Assembly: GCA_021741075.1 (NCBI GenBank)
Contig: JAIOYO010000008.1
Span: 18,205-82,204 of the forward strand
Origin: Flavobacteriales bacterium
GTDB lineage: Bacteria; Bacteroidota; Bacteroidia; UBA10329
DNA length: 64,000 nt
Direction of reading: 5' to 3'
Part shown: piece by piece, positions 43,778 to 54,500 of the stretch
How positions within the stretch are numbered: position 1 is the first letter of the stretch
Layout: each line of letters begins with the position of its first letter
Notes under the pieces: model-generated
The model's database searches: none
What the model was told of the DNA's origin: nothing
Seen by the model: only the letters and a program-made list of their open reading frames with translations
Program-made: the position numbers and the translations under genes

Positions 43778-46381
43778 ATGACCCATTTCCGATATTTTCT
43801 GCTTGCGCTATCCATGCTCATTTCGAGCGTTACACTCGCGCAAGAAAAAACCAAAGTAAAAGGAACGATTACTGATGCTCAAACAGGCGAGCCGTTGCCG
43901 TTTGTCAACGTGTCTTTTATGGGTAAAAATGTAGGAACAACAACCGATTTTAATGGTAAATATCAGATGGACACCAAGTGGGGTTCAGATAAAGTTCAGG
44001 CCTCGTTTATGGGCTATGATGCCATGGAAAAAGAGGTTGTTCAAGGCCAAAACAACACCATTGATTTTGCGCTGGAACCCAAGCAGATTAAGCTTGACGA
44101 AGTAGTTGTAAAGGCAAAAGGTCGCTATAAGAACAAGGAAAATCCTGCGGTTGAACTGATTCAACGAGTAGTTGATAATCGGGATAAAAACCGAAAGGAA
44201 GGGTTCGATCACTATCAGTACGATAAGTACGAGAAAATGCAACTCGATATCAACAACATTACCGAGGAGTTCATGAACCGAAAGGCGTTCAAGAAATTCG
44301 CTTTCATGTGGGAATATGTTGATACATCAACCGTAAACGGAAAGCCATATTTGCCACTTTATCTTACCGAAACAAAGTCGAAAGTTTTTCTGCGAAAAGA
44401 CCCGAAAGCTGAAAAGGAAGTTACCTATGGATTGAAGACAGTTGGTTTTGAAGACTTTATGGATGCCGAAGGAATTGATTATTTCATGGAGAAGATTTAT
44501 CAAGACATTGACATCTACGACAATACCATCCTGTTGATGGAGAAGCAGTTCAAGAGTCCAATTTCCAATATAGCACCTGTTTCCTACAAGTATTTCATCC
44601 TCGACACCATGGATATTAACGGGGTTGAATGCGTTCAGATGGCATTTCAGCCGCGTAATAGTGCGGATCTTGCGTTTCGAGGAGATTTGTGGGTGGCACT
44701 CGATTCATCTTACGCAGTTAAGAAGGTGGTAATGACCATCACGCGAAGCGCTAATATCAATTTTGTAAGTGCGTTGGAAATTCAGCAGGAATTCGATTAT
44801 TCCACAGAGTTGAACTGGCATTTGGTAAAAGACCAAATGACTATCGATTACAACATGCTTACCAATAGCATGGGCATGTACGGTAAGAAAACCGTCACGT
44901 ACAAGGATATTATTGTCAATCAGCCTGCACCAGATTCTATTTGGGCAAATCCCGCTCGGTTTGTTGTTCAAGAGGATGCAAAAACGCAAGGCGAAGAGTT
45001 TTGGGACGAAGCAAGACACGAAGAACTCAATAAGAACGAGCAAGGCGTGTACGAAATGACAAAGGAAATGAAGGAATTGCCTGCCTTCAAACGAGCCATG
45101 AATATTCTTTTCTTGCTTATTTCTGGGTATTATGAGGTTGGAGTTGTTGATTTTGGCCCCCTATACAATGCCGTTAGTCTTAATTCCGTTGAGCATTGGA
45201 GGTTCAGGCTTGCCGTAAAAACGAACAAGAAATTCAGCGAAAAGTGGAAGCTTGAAACGTATTTGGCTTATGGTCTTGATGACCGAAAGGACAAACGATT
45301 GAAAGGGGGTGGAGGCGTCACTTATCTTTTCAAACAACGGCCATATCATCAGTTAAGTGTTGAATTTCAGAGGGATATTCAAATGCCAGGTCAAGCACTT
45401 TTGCTTGCTAGTGATGACAACATTTTCCTTTCGGCCAGACGAGGAGTAGCCAACCTAATGATATACTACGATTCTTACAGATTGAATTACTTGAAGGAAT
45501 GGAATTTCGGTCTTGGAGTAGGTATAAATTTAGAACACAGAAGACGAGAAGTGGCGGGTGCGCTAACTTTTGACCCTGTCAATGAGAGCCTAGCTGATCC
45601 AAAGCTTGTTGCCACCAACGAGGTTGGATTGACCTTGCGTTACGCACCTAACGTTAAGTATTATGAAGGTCGCTCTTCTCGCGTGCCAATGCTTAATAAA
45701 TACCCAATTTTGGATATCAGTTACAACTACTCCATTCCGGGATTTCTTGATGCCAACTACGAATATCACAAGATAGGAGTTCGCTTGTTTAAGCGTATTT
45801 ACATGAGTCCGATTGGCTTTGCTGATACTCAGTTTGAAGGAGGATGGATGATAGGTAGAGTACCGTTTCCGTTGCTATTCATACATCGAGGAAATCAAAC
45901 GTTTTTCCATGATCCAAACACATTCAATATGATGAACTGGTTTGAGTTTGTGAGCGATAAGTACATTTCGATTGATTATTACCATCATTTCAATGGCTTC
46001 ATTTTTAATAAGGTTCCATTCCTTAAAAAATTAAAATGGAGGATGACAACTGGTGTCAAAGCAGTTTGGGGAGGCGTATCCGTGGGAAATACACCAGGTA
46101 TGACGGAAAGCGAAAACATATTCAAATTCCCGAGTAGAAGAGTGGAGGACAAAAAAGGAAATCCAATTCTTGATCAATACGGAAATGAACAATATGGCCA
46201 AGTAACATTTACGTTGGAAAAGATGCCTTACGTAGAAGCAAGCATTGGCATTGAAAATATTTTTAAAGTAATTAGCGTTGACCTCGTAAAGCGATTTACT
46301 CATTTGGACAACCCTAACGTATCTCAATTAGGTGCTGCCAAGGGTTGGGGTTTTAGAGTAAGAGCGGGAATTCGTTTCTAA
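43778..46381 (+). CDS. DUF5686 outer membrane protein with carboxypeptidase-like regulatory domain
   Basis: An 867-residue exported protein with signal peptide (about 1-21, [15 protein letters not shown]), a CarboxypepD_reg-like domain (about 25-110, [33 protein letters not shown]) and a long DUF5686 region that looks like a beta barrel and ends in [11 protein letters not shown] (terminal Phe). Family members are outer membrane proteins of Bacteroidota without a settled function. It overlaps lptB by one base (TAATG), so a role in envelope or LPS biogenesis is plausible but inferred. Confidence 0.85.
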   Translation: MTHFRYFLLALSMLISSVTLAQEKTKVKGTITDAQTGEPLPFVNVSFMGKNVGTTTDFNGKYQMDTKWGSDKVQASFMGYDAMEKEVVQGQNNTIDFALEPKQIKLDEVVVKAKGRYKNKENPAVELIQRVVDNRDKNRKEGFDHYQYDKYEKMQLDINNITEEFMNRKAFKKFAFMWEYVDTSTVNGKPYLPLYLTETKSKVFLRKDPKAEKEVTYGLKTVGFEDFMDAEGIDYFMEKIYQDIDIYDNTILLMEKQFKSPISNIAPVSYKYFILDTMDINGVECVQMAFQPRNSADLAFRGDLWVALDSSYAVKKVVMTITRSANINFVSALEIQQEFDYSTELNWHLVKDQMTIDYNMLTNSMGMYGKKTVTYKDIIVNQPAPDSIWANPARFVVQEDAKTQGEEFWDEARHEELNKNEQGVYEMTKEMKELPAFKRAMNILFLLISGYYEVGVVDFGPLYNAVSLNSVEHWRFRLAVKTNKKFSEKWKLETYLAYGLDDRKDKRLKGGGGVTYLFKQRPYHQLSVEFQRDIQMPGQALLLASDDNIFLSARRGVANLMIYYDSYRLNYLKEWNFGLGVGINLEHRRREVAGALTFDPVNESLADPKLVATNEVGLTLRYAPNVKYYEGRSSRVPMLNKYPILDISYNYSIPGFLDANYEYHKIGVRLFKRIYMSPIGFADTQFEGGWMIGRVPFPLLFIHRGNQTFFHDPNTFNMMNWFEFVSDKYISIDYYHHFNGFIFNKVPFLKKLKWRMTTGVKAVWGGVSVGNTPGMTESENIFKFPSRRVEDKKGNPILDQYGNEQYGQVTFTLEKMPYVEASIGIENIFKVISVDLVKRFTHLDNPNVSQLGAAKGWGFRVRAGIRF

Positions 46382-47103
46382 TGAAACTTCGTGCGGAAAA
46401 TATCAAGAAGAAATATGGCAGCCGTATGGTTGTAAAAGGTGTTTCTATTGAGGTGAGCCAAGGCGAGATTGTAGGTCTTTTGGGTCCAAATGGAGCTGGT
46501 AAAACCACTTCGTTTTATATGATAGTCGGACTTATTCGGCCAAATGAGGGTGCAGTTTATTTAGACGATAAAGACATCACTAACCTTCCTATGTACAAAC
46601 GCGCCCAACTTGGAATTGGCTATTTACCTCAGGAAGCTTCTGTTTTTAGAAAATTGAGTGTCGAAGACAACATTCTGGCGGTTCTAGAAATGGTTGGAGC
46701 TTCCAAAAAAGAACAACACGAAAAGCTAGAATCTTTGCTTGATGAATTCGGTTTGCAACACGTTCGCAAGAACCGTGGAGACCTGCTGTCAGGAGGAGAA
46801 AGAAGGAGAACCGAAATTGCACGCTGCTTGGCCGTAAATCCTCATTTTATTTTGCTTGATGAGCCATTTGCTGGGGTTGATCCCATAGCGGTTGAAGACA
46901 TTCAGGAAATCGTAGCCAAACTCAAACAAAAAAACATCGGCATTCTTATAACCGATCATAATGTGCACGAAACGCTACGCATTACTGACCGAGCTTACCT
47001 CCTGTTTGAAGGAGATATTCTTAAAGCAGGAACTGCCGAGGACCTCGCCAATGACGAGCAGGTTAGAAGAGTTTACTTGGGTCAGAATTTTGTGCTGAGG
47101 TAG
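46381..47103 (+). CDS. lptB: LPS export ABC transporter ATPase LptB
   Basis: A 240-residue ATPase that powers LptFG extraction of LPS from the inner membrane. Walker A is [16 protein letters not shown], the Q-loop [15 protein letters not shown], the signature [17 protein letters not shown], Walker [16 protein letters not shown] and the switch [16 protein letters not shown]. The RRR after the signature and V-D-P-I-A are LptB-specific. lptFG are not in the window. Confidence 0.96.
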   Translation: MKLRAENIKKKYGSRMVVKGVSIEVSQGEIVGLLGPNGAGKTTSFYMIVGLIRPNEGAVYLDDKDITNLPMYKRAQLGIGYLPQEASVFRKLSVEDNILAVLEMVGASKKEQHEKLESLLDEFGLQHVRKNRGDLLSGGERRRTEIARCLAVNPHFILLDEPFAGVDPIAVEDIQEIVAKLKQKNIGILITDHNVHETLRITDRAYLLFEGDILKAGTAEDLANDEQVRRVYLGQNFVLR

Positions 47104-47109
47104 CGCAAA

Positions 47110-47361
47110 CTAAGCTTTTGTAAGCTCAAATTCGAAGCTTTCCATAATCTGATTGGCTAAAAGATCTTTACAAGCTTTTTCTACTTTTTCCTTTGCAGCG
47201 GCTTCATTCTCTGCCTCAACCTCCAACGAAATGTGTTTGCCAATACGAACGTTTCCAACTTCCGGTAGTCCAAGGTTTTTCATACTTGAACTAACTGCTT
47301 TTCCTTGAGGGTCAAGTAGTTCTTTTTTTGGCATTACATCAATCTCAGCTTTGAACTTCAT
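47110..47361 (-). CDS. purS: Phosphoribosylformylglycinamidine synthase subunit PurS
   Basis: An 83-residue PurS: KAEIDVMPKKELLDPQGKAV and LGLPEVGNVRIGKHISLEVE are the family signatures. PurS bridges PurL and PurQ in the multi-subunit FGAM synthase, so the genome should encode small PurL and PurQ elsewhere. It overlaps the end of pssA by 17 bases. The coupling of a purine and a phospholipid gene has no obvious functional logic. Confidence 0.93.
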   Translation of the reverse strand: MKFKAEIDVMPKKELLDPQGKAVSSSMKNLGLPEVGNVRIGKHISLEVEAENEAAAKEKVEKACKDLLANQIMESFEFELTKA

Positions 47362-48094
47362 TTTTTGAAATAAATAGGTTGTTGAAAATAGAAATTACTA
47401 CGTACAAAGATAGGATGATAGGAATGGCAACTGGGCGTAGAATTATCAACAGAACCACAGAAATTATCAAGAAAGTGAACCGAACTTCATTTCCTTTCCA
47501 TCCAAATCGCTTGAATTTCATAGCGAGTAAAGGAATGTCTGAAACCATTAGTGCGGATAGGCCAAGAGAAGAACCTATAATAAAGCCTTGGCTGGTTATT
47601 ATAGATTCTAAATCCCAGCTTAGTTCGAAAGGCATGAAGGCTATTATAAGTGGAATGGAAATAATCCAAAGTGCGCTTGCCGGAGTTGGAACTCCTCGGA
47701 AACTATCGGATTGCCGCGTATCAACGTTGAATTTTGCCAATCTCAATGCCGAAAAAACCGGAATCGCAAGCGGAATAAACAACAACGGGTTTTGAAATAA
47801 ATCTTGAACTCCACCTAGCAATTGAATGCCACCTGTAAGATAGTGCAACAGCATTAGTCCGGGAACAACCCCAAATGTCACCATATCTGCCAACGAATCT
47901 AATTCTGCGCCAATGGGTGACGAAACCTTGAGAAGTCTTGCGGCAAATCCATCAAAAAAATCAAAAACTGAAGCAGCGATAAGGAGGTATGCCGCAGTAA
48001 GCGGGTCGCCCAATCCAACGGAAACAATCGCCAAGCAACCGCAAAGCAGATTTAAGCAGGTGATGAAATTTGGAACGTGTTTAATTGGATTCAT
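47345..48094 (-). CDS. pssA: CDP-diacylglycerol--serine O-phosphatidyltransferase
   Basis: A 249-residue membrane enzyme making phosphatidylserine. The CDP-alcohol phosphotransferase motif D-G-x2-A-R-x8-G-x3-D-x3-D is present in FDFFDGFAARLLKVSSPIGA followed by ELDSLAD. Six to eight hydrophobic helices are visible. The start HVPNFITCLNLLCGCLAIV is typical of the Bacillus/Bacteroidota PssA type. Its end overlaps purS. Confidence 0.93.
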   Translation of the reverse strand: MNPIKHVPNFITCLNLLCGCLAIVSVGLGDPLTAAYLLIAASVFDFFDGFAARLLKVSSPIGAELDSLADMVTFGVVPGLMLLHYLTGGIQLLGGVQDLFQNPLLFIPLAIPVFSALRLAKFNVDTRQSDSFRGVPTPASALWIISIPLIIAFMPFELSWDLESIITSQGFIIGSSLGLSALMVSDIPLLAMKFKRFGWKGNEVRFTFLIISVVLLIILRPVAIPIILSLYVVISIFNNLFISKNEVQS

Positions 48095-48205
48095 TTGCCG
48101 AAGGTAAGAAAGGCGTTAGTATACAATTAGGGACAAATAGTAAGATTTGAATACTAAGCATGTAACCTTTATGATGTGTAAGCATAGAAGGATACTGAAA
48201 CAAGG

Positions 48206-49168
48206 ATGAGTAAACATTTAGATGAATTAGAACAATCTCTCGAGCAATCGGAGAGCGATGCACAAAGGCTAGAGGCTCTTTTGGGTATTTTGCTTGCCCA
48301 TAAAGACGAAGATTTTGTTGAAGGATGGAAGTTTGGGAAAGAAGCGCTTCACCTTGCAGAAGCACTTAAAGACCGAAACAGTGTGGCTAGTGCCCACGAA
48401 GGATTGGCAAATGTGCTTTGGAAATTGGCAGAATACTCCCAAAGTATAGAGCATTTTGAGCAAGCTTTGGATAAGTATCTCGGCCTTGGCGACCTCTACG
48501 CTGTAGCCCGATGCTATTGCGGAATGGGAATTATTTCCGGGACATTGCAGGATTACCGCACCGCGCTGGAATATTTTGAAGATGGACTTTCTGCCAGCAG
48601 GCGAGCCGATAATCAACATTTGGCAGCAACAATTACTGGAAATATTGGCCATGTCTACTTCAATCTAGGAAGGTATAAAGAGGCGATGGATTGCTTTCAG
48701 CATGGATATGATTTTTACAAAGAAGTCAACGAAAACCAAGGCATTGCAAACATGCTTGGAGGAATGGCTGGAGTGTACGTTTATCAAGGTGAATACGATA
48801 AAGGAATGGAACTCGTCCGAAGATCACTCGAAGCCCATAAAGTGAGTAATCACCGTAGAGGTATTGCCGTTTCAATGCAGAATATTGGAAATACTTTTCA
48901 TCGAATGGGTAAATTGGATAAAGCCAAAATAGAATTGAAAGGGGCGCTCAATTACACACGTTCCATCAACTTAAAGATGATGGAGTATGAAGTGCTCAAA
49001 AATTTGAGCGAGGTTTGTTCTGATTTGGGAGAGGAAGAGCAGGCAGCAGAATACCTTCGTTTATACATAGAAGGACAAAAAGAGGAAAATGCTATTTCGG
49101 TAAAACGTAAGAACGAACAGTTCAAGCAGCGTCAGCTAATTCGCGAAATACAAAACGAGAAGAAATAA
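48206..49168 (+). CDS. Cytoplasmic TPR-repeat protein ending in a coiled coil
   Basis: A 320-residue protein without signal or membrane segment. Seven or so TPR units of the GPSM2/Rapsyn-like type run from about 45 to 270 (NSVASAHEGLANVLWKLAEYSQSIEHFEQALDKY; ATITGNIGHVYFNLGRYKEAMDCFQHG). The last 40 residues (EGQKEENAISVKRKNEQFKQ) are a charged helix. The same TPR-then-coil layout normally precedes a kinase, cyclase or LuxR output domain, but here the protein stops. Binding role only; partner unknown. Confidence 0.78.
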   Translation: MSKHLDELEQSLEQSESDAQRLEALLGILLAHKDEDFVEGWKFGKEALHLAEALKDRNSVASAHEGLANVLWKLAEYSQSIEHFEQALDKYLGLGDLYAVARCYCGMGIISGTLQDYRTALEYFEDGLSASRRADNQHLAATITGNIGHVYFNLGRYKEAMDCFQHGYDFYKEVNENQGIANMLGGMAGVYVYQGEYDKGMELVRRSLEAHKVSNHRRGIAVSMQNIGNTFHRMGKLDKAKIELKGALNYTRSINLKMMEYEVLKNLSEVCSDLGEEEQAAEYLRLYIEGQKEENAISVKRKNEQFKQRQLIREIQNEKK

Positions 49169-49188
49169 TCGAGCGAATCAATCACGAT

Positions 49189-50340
49189 TCACCCTCTTTT
49201 TGTGTAAAAATTCCGTTTAAGCCCTAAAATCGGTTTTTCGAAATAATGCCAGCTAAGTGTCGCAAATGGCGCAATAACTGCAAATGCTAGTAACGGTTTT
49301 AATAATAGAAAAGCCCAAATGTTTTCGTCTAGGTCTGCAATTGCCAATACTCGTTGTCCAATGAGTAGCCCAATTTCATGAAAGCAAAACAATCCATAGC
49401 TAATCACTCCGAGAAATGTTATGGTTTTCAACTTCCCGAACTTGAAAAAACTGTTGTCGCAATAGTTCTGTTCGAAAATGAAGAATGAGAGGATTACCGC
49501 ATAGAACATCTTCTCAATAATAAGACTGACGTAGCCGGGCAAAATCTGATTGTTGAAAACAGGGCCGTACACCAAAAGCGAACAGATAAACAGCAGATAA
49601 ATACCGATTATGCTTCCTTTTTTCAAGTTTTTTAAAGTTTCAAATCCCCAATTCCGATTGAAGGAGATGAAAGCAAAGATGGCACCAAGACAAATGTCGC
49701 CCAACAAAAACAGCGTGTGAAACCACAAATTGGCATCCGTTCCAAAAAGTTTAACGGTGGTGATGGCAAACACAATAAGAAGCAATCCGAACAACCACTT
49801 TTCATTCTTTCTAAAAATGATTAACAGGAACGGCCAGAATATGTAAAACTGTTCTTCCACCGAAACACTCCAGAGCACACTTATGATAGGAGAGTGTGTC
49901 CAACCGTGTTCTATCAGGAAGAAATTGCCTACAAAAAGGATGAAATACCACGGATTTCCGATCTCCTCGTATGGTTCTCCAATAAACTCCATCCCCATTG
50001 GAACAAGCACAAAACCAATAAATAGAACCAGAAAATAAAGTGGCCAAATGCGCAGTGCTCTCCTTATATAATACAGCCAGGGCTTAAATATTCCGGCATG
50101 TTGTCGCTCTTCCAAAATGACCCAAGTGTTAATGTAACTCGAAAGCACAAACGCAAAGCTGAATCCTGTTTTTCCAAAAATGTAAACGTAGTTCTTTACC
50201 CAACCATATATTCCAGATTGCTGAATGTAGGTGCTGTCGGTATCCAAGGCATGACCCAGAAAAATGAACAGAAAAGCGATGAAACGCAGTGCATCTAGGT
50301 TTTTAAAGAAGACTCTTTGCGCTTTGGGCTGGTTAGGCAT
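49189..50340 (-). CDS. Acyltransferase family 3 membrane protein (OafA/YrhL-like)
   Basis: A polytopic protein of about 383 residues. NLDALRFIAFLFIFLGHALD is the conserved first helix with the catalytic-type His, followed by ALRIWPLYFLVLFIGF (R-x-x-R/WP motif) and SVLWSVSVEEQFYIFWP with E-E-Q-F-Y. These features define acyltransferase family 3, which O-acylates surface sugars, often LPS or exopolysaccharide. ATG 50340 gives a normal start; an upstream ATG at 50376 would add 12 residues. It is a single gene with no sugar genes adjacent. Confidence 0.88.
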   Translation of the reverse strand: MPNQPKAQRVFFKNLDALRFIAFLFIFLGHALDTDSTYIQQSGIYGWVKNYVYIFGKTGFSFAFVLSSYINTWVILEERQHAGIFKPWLYYIRRALRIWPLYFLVLFIGFVLVPMGMEFIGEPYEEIGNPWYFILFVGNFFLIEHGWTHSPIISVLWSVSVEEQFYIFWPFLLIIFRKNEKWLFGLLLIVFAITTVKLFGTDANLWFHTLFLLGDICLGAIFAFISFNRNWGFETLKNLKKGSIIGIYLLFICSLLVYGPVFNNQILPGYVSLIIEKMFYAVILSFFIFEQNYCDNSFFKFGKLKTITFLGVISYGLFCFHEIGLLIGQRVLAIADLDENIWAFLLLKPLLAFAVIAPFATLSWHYFEKPILGLKRNFYTKRG

Positions 50341-50481
50341 CTGGTTCAATTTACATCTATCATTGATGTCGTTCAAAGCTAAGAACTACCTTCGACACAA
50401 TTTTCAGATTAGGTTTCCGTTCCCGGTGTCCAAAACCGTGTGAAAACTCATTTTTGATAACTTTAAGACCTGTTCGCGAAC

Positions 50482-51594
50482 ATGACTAAAAAGCTTTATT
50501 TACCCATCTTAATTGCCACTTCAATCCTATTCGGGACAGACGCAGTGGCACAGGCTCCAAAATACAGTAACGAATTCTTATCAATTGGTGTTGGAGCCCG
50601 TGGTATGGGATTAGGAAACTCGCTAGTTGCAAGTGTAAATGATGTGACGGGTGGTTATTGGAATCCCGCATCTTTGCCTTTGGCTCAGCAAAAATGGCAG
50701 GTTTCGCTTATGCACTCCGAGTATTTTGCAGGTATTGCCAAGTACGATTATGCAGCAGTTTCTGCCCCAATTGTGGACGATCATACCCAAGCTTCGTTCA
50801 GTTTTATTCGCTTTGGTGTTGATGATATTCCAAACACAACTCAACTGATTGATGATGAAGGCAACATCGATTATGACAAGGTAACTGCATTTACCGCTGC
50901 CGATTACGGATTTCTTATTAGTGTTGGTAGAAGCAGTGCAAAAATTCCAGGATTGCGTTATGGTGGTACAGTGAAAATCGTTTACCGGCACGTTGGGAAA
51001 TTTGCCAATTCTTGGGGTTTTGGTCTTGATGGAGGCGTGCAATATGACTACAAAAAGTGGAAGTTCGGATTGATGGCGCGAGACGTGACCTCAACTTTTA
51101 ATGCGTGGAATTTCACCTTGGATGATGAGACCAAGCAAGTTTGGTTGCAAACAGGTAACGAGATTCCTAAAAACTCCTTAGAGGTTACCCTACCGAAGAT
51201 GATTCTTGCAGCAGGTAGGAGATTTAATATCTACAAAAAGTTTGGTCTCTATGCCGAGTTTGATTTTGATTTCACATTTGACGGAAAACGATCGGTCCTT
51301 ATCAAAGGCGACCCTATTAGCATTGAGCCACATGCCGGAATCGAGTTGTTCTATTCCGATTTCGTTTTTCTCCGTTTTGGTGTGACCAATATTCAAGATT
51401 ACACAAACGATGATGGTAAGAAGGTTTGGACATGGCAGCCTAACGTTGGAGTGGGCGTTCGCATCAAGGATTTTTACATCGATTATGCTCTAACAGATGT
51501 CGGAAATCAATCAGTAGCCTTATTCAGTAACGTATTCTCTTTGCGGGCAGACATTCACAAAGACATGTTTAAGAAGAAACCCAAAGCCGAATGA
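50482..51594 (+). CDS. PorV/PorQ-family outer membrane protein
   Basis: A 370-residue exported barrel: signal peptide (about 1-23, LPILIATSILFGTDAVAQ), then NEFLSIGVGARGMGLGNSLVA and VNDVTGGYWNPASLPL, the conserved opening of PorV/PorQ proteins (FadL-like barrels), and many amphipathic strands. PorV is the T9SS shuttle that carries cargo to the PorU sortase; PorQ works with PorZ. It overlaps the C25 peptidase gene by 4 bases (ATGA), which suggests they act together. It is probably a paralogue; true PorV identity is unproven. Confidence 0.8.
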   Translation: MTKKLYLPILIATSILFGTDAVAQAPKYSNEFLSIGVGARGMGLGNSLVASVNDVTGGYWNPASLPLAQQKWQVSLMHSEYFAGIAKYDYAAVSAPIVDDHTQASFSFIRFGVDDIPNTTQLIDDEGNIDYDKVTAFTAADYGFLISVGRSSAKIPGLRYGGTVKIVYRHVGKFANSWGFGLDGGVQYDYKKWKFGLMARDVTSTFNAWNFTLDDETKQVWLQTGNEIPKNSLEVTLPKMILAAGRRFNIYKKFGLYAEFDFDFTFDGKRSVLIKGDPISIEPHAGIELFYSDFVFLRFGVTNIQDYTNDDGKKVWTWQPNVGVGVRIKDFYIDYALTDVGNQSVALFSNVFSLRADIHKDMFKKKPKAE

Positions 51595-54500
51595 GGAAAC
51601 TTTTACTGATAGCTTTCTTGCTTCAGTCTGCCTTGACCTTTTCTCAGCCGTATGGCAACGAGTGGGTCAATGCTTCTCAACCTCATTTTCAGTTCAACGT
51701 AAATAAAGAAGGAATTTACCGCATCAGTTATCAGGTGCTTGATGATGCCTTGGCGCAGCACGGATTCAATCTTTCTTCAATAGATCCTCGCAACATTCAG
51801 CTATTCGCCCGTGGCGAGCAGCAATTTATTTACCTCCAAGGAGAGGTCGATGGTGTTTTTGATTCGAATGATTTCATTGAATTTTATGCGCGTGGTAATG
51901 ATGGCGTGTTTGACGATGGCGCCTATTTCGATAATCCGCTCAATAACGCTAACCCTTACTACAGCCTTATTAACGACACCATTCGGTATTTTCTAACGTG
52001 GAATAACTCCACAAACAATGCTAGAATGGCATGGGAAACAGATGTCAATTTTAGCAGCTACACTGCTTCGCCTTACATAATTCGTGATGAGATTGATGAG
52101 TTGCACAACAACTATTTCTACGGACAGACTTTTAATCAGACAAACAGCACAAGCCCAATTTATGATGGAGGCGAAGGGTTCTATGGTTATTATTTCGACC
52201 CCGGATTCATAGATTCTTTCTGGAATTTAGGCACAACTAATCGGTATGCTCAAGGTCCCGATGCTGAAATTGAAGTGAGCGTAGTTGGTAATTCTTATGA
52301 CGATAAGAATCTCCGAATTGTGGGGCCATCCATCGATTTTAACACAATTGTTGAACAACGAAACGGATACCGATACAATTTTACCGTTCCAACAGCATCT
52401 CTTGGTACTTCGGTTTCAAACTTTACCTTTTCTATAAATAACACACCAAGTGCTGGGTCATACAGAGCCATTGTCGGTTACGTCAAGGTACGCTATCCTC
52501 AAACACCTAATATTGGCAATGCAACTGCTGCCAAGTTTTTGGTTGACGATAATCCGAATTACCCAGCACAACCTAAAAGCCGTGTGCAATTGGCAGGATA
52601 CGCCCAAAGCACTCCGCGTTTATATGATCTAACAAATCATAGAATCCTTCCCGTAGGTGGCGCTCCTGGTAGTTATGAGTTTCTTGTTCCTGACAACGGA
52701 AGCTTAAAGGAATGCTATATCACTAGTGAAGCCAGTATTACGGCAAATGCCATCACTACATTGAGGCCAGCCGGACCAAATGGCTCTGCCTATTTTACCG
52801 ATTTTAATGCGCTGGATCCCAACACAGATTATTTTGCCATTGGCCATCCTTCCTTTTACACAGAGGTCCAGCAATATGCTTCCTACCGAAACAGCTCGGG
52901 CCACAACGCCATCGGAATTGATGTGGAAGAACTTTACAATCAGTTTGGTTGGGGAATCAATAAACATCCGCTTGCCATCCGCAAGTTTGCACAGTGGGCT
53001 TTAGGAAACCTTACCGCTCCTAAGCACATTTTCTTAATCGGAAAGACCATTCCATCCTTAGCGGGAAGAACCAATCCTGCTCTTTTTGCCGAGATACTTG
53101 TGCCTTCGTTCGGTTATCCGCCTAGCGATAACATGATTACTTCCTATTTGGGAACAGGAACATATCTCGAAGAAACAGGAATCCCAATTGGACGATTGGC
53201 AGCAAAATCGCCTCAGCAGGTAAGTGATTATATGCAGAAAGTGCAGGAATATGAAGCCTTAGGAAACGAATTTTGGATGAAGAGTGGAATGCACCTTTCT
53301 GGTGGAGCAGCTGGAGCTCAGTTGCTTCAAATTCGTGCGTTTATGGATTCATATAAGTACATTTTTGAAGACACGCTGCTAGGTGGTCACATTCAAACTT
53401 TTCAGAAAACCAGTTCGCAACCGTTCCAAATTACCCAGGTTGATTCCATTACCAACCTTATCAATAACGGAGTTCAGCTTATCAACTTCTTTGGTCATGG
53501 CTCTTCGGTCGGTTTCGATGTAAGTATCGACCATCCTTCCCTCTTCAATAACGACAACGGTAAATACCCAGTTATGATGGCCAATTCGTGCTATGCGGGA
53601 GACATTCACCAGCCTCTTAGTGTTCCTTCTTCCATTTCCGAAGAATGGGTGCTAGAGCCTCAGGGCGGAGCTTTAGCTTTTCTCTCAACTGTTGGTCCTG
53701 GAAACCTTTTCTACCTTAATAGCTACTGCACCAATTTCTATCATAGCCTAAGTAATCTCGAATACAACAATACCATTGGTTGGCAAGTGAAACGCGCCAT
53801 TCGCGAGAATGCGCAACCACTAAATTACGTGACGCGGATGCACAATTTGGAGTATACCCTCCATGGCGATCCCGGTATCAACATCACCGATAGGCCCAAA
53901 CCCGACCTGATGGTGAATCAGCAGAGCATTTGGTTTGAACCAACAGAAATCACCACCGAGATGGCAACCTTCGAAATGAACATCAAGATTACCAATCTTG
54001 GTGCTGCTTTTAGCGATACGTTCCTCATTGAAATTGCCCGTCAGTTGCCTACTGGACAGGTAGATACTACCCTAAGCATTTTTCATCCACCCGTAAATTA
54101 CATTGATACGCTTACGGTTTTCATTCCTGTCAATCTGGTAGATGGTCTTGGAATCAATACACTTTGCGTGTCGTTGGACAATAGTCAGATTATTGATGAA
54201 ATGTCTGAAGTGAACAATGATGTCTGTGTAACGGTAAATGTGCTTTCGCCCGACATCGTTCCTATTTGGCCATATAAGTTTGCCGTTATTCCTGACCAAG
54301 GGCCAACCTTGAAATGCTCAACAGGTAATCCGTTTGCCCCCGTCAAGACTTATCGGATTGAACTAGATACTACCGATTTGTTCAATAGCCCATTGATGCA
54401 GTTTACTACCATCACCCAAGGTGGAGGTGTGGTTAATTGGACCCCAAGCTTACTTGCCAATATGCCCGATAGCACCGTCTATTTTTGGCGCGCCAGTGTT

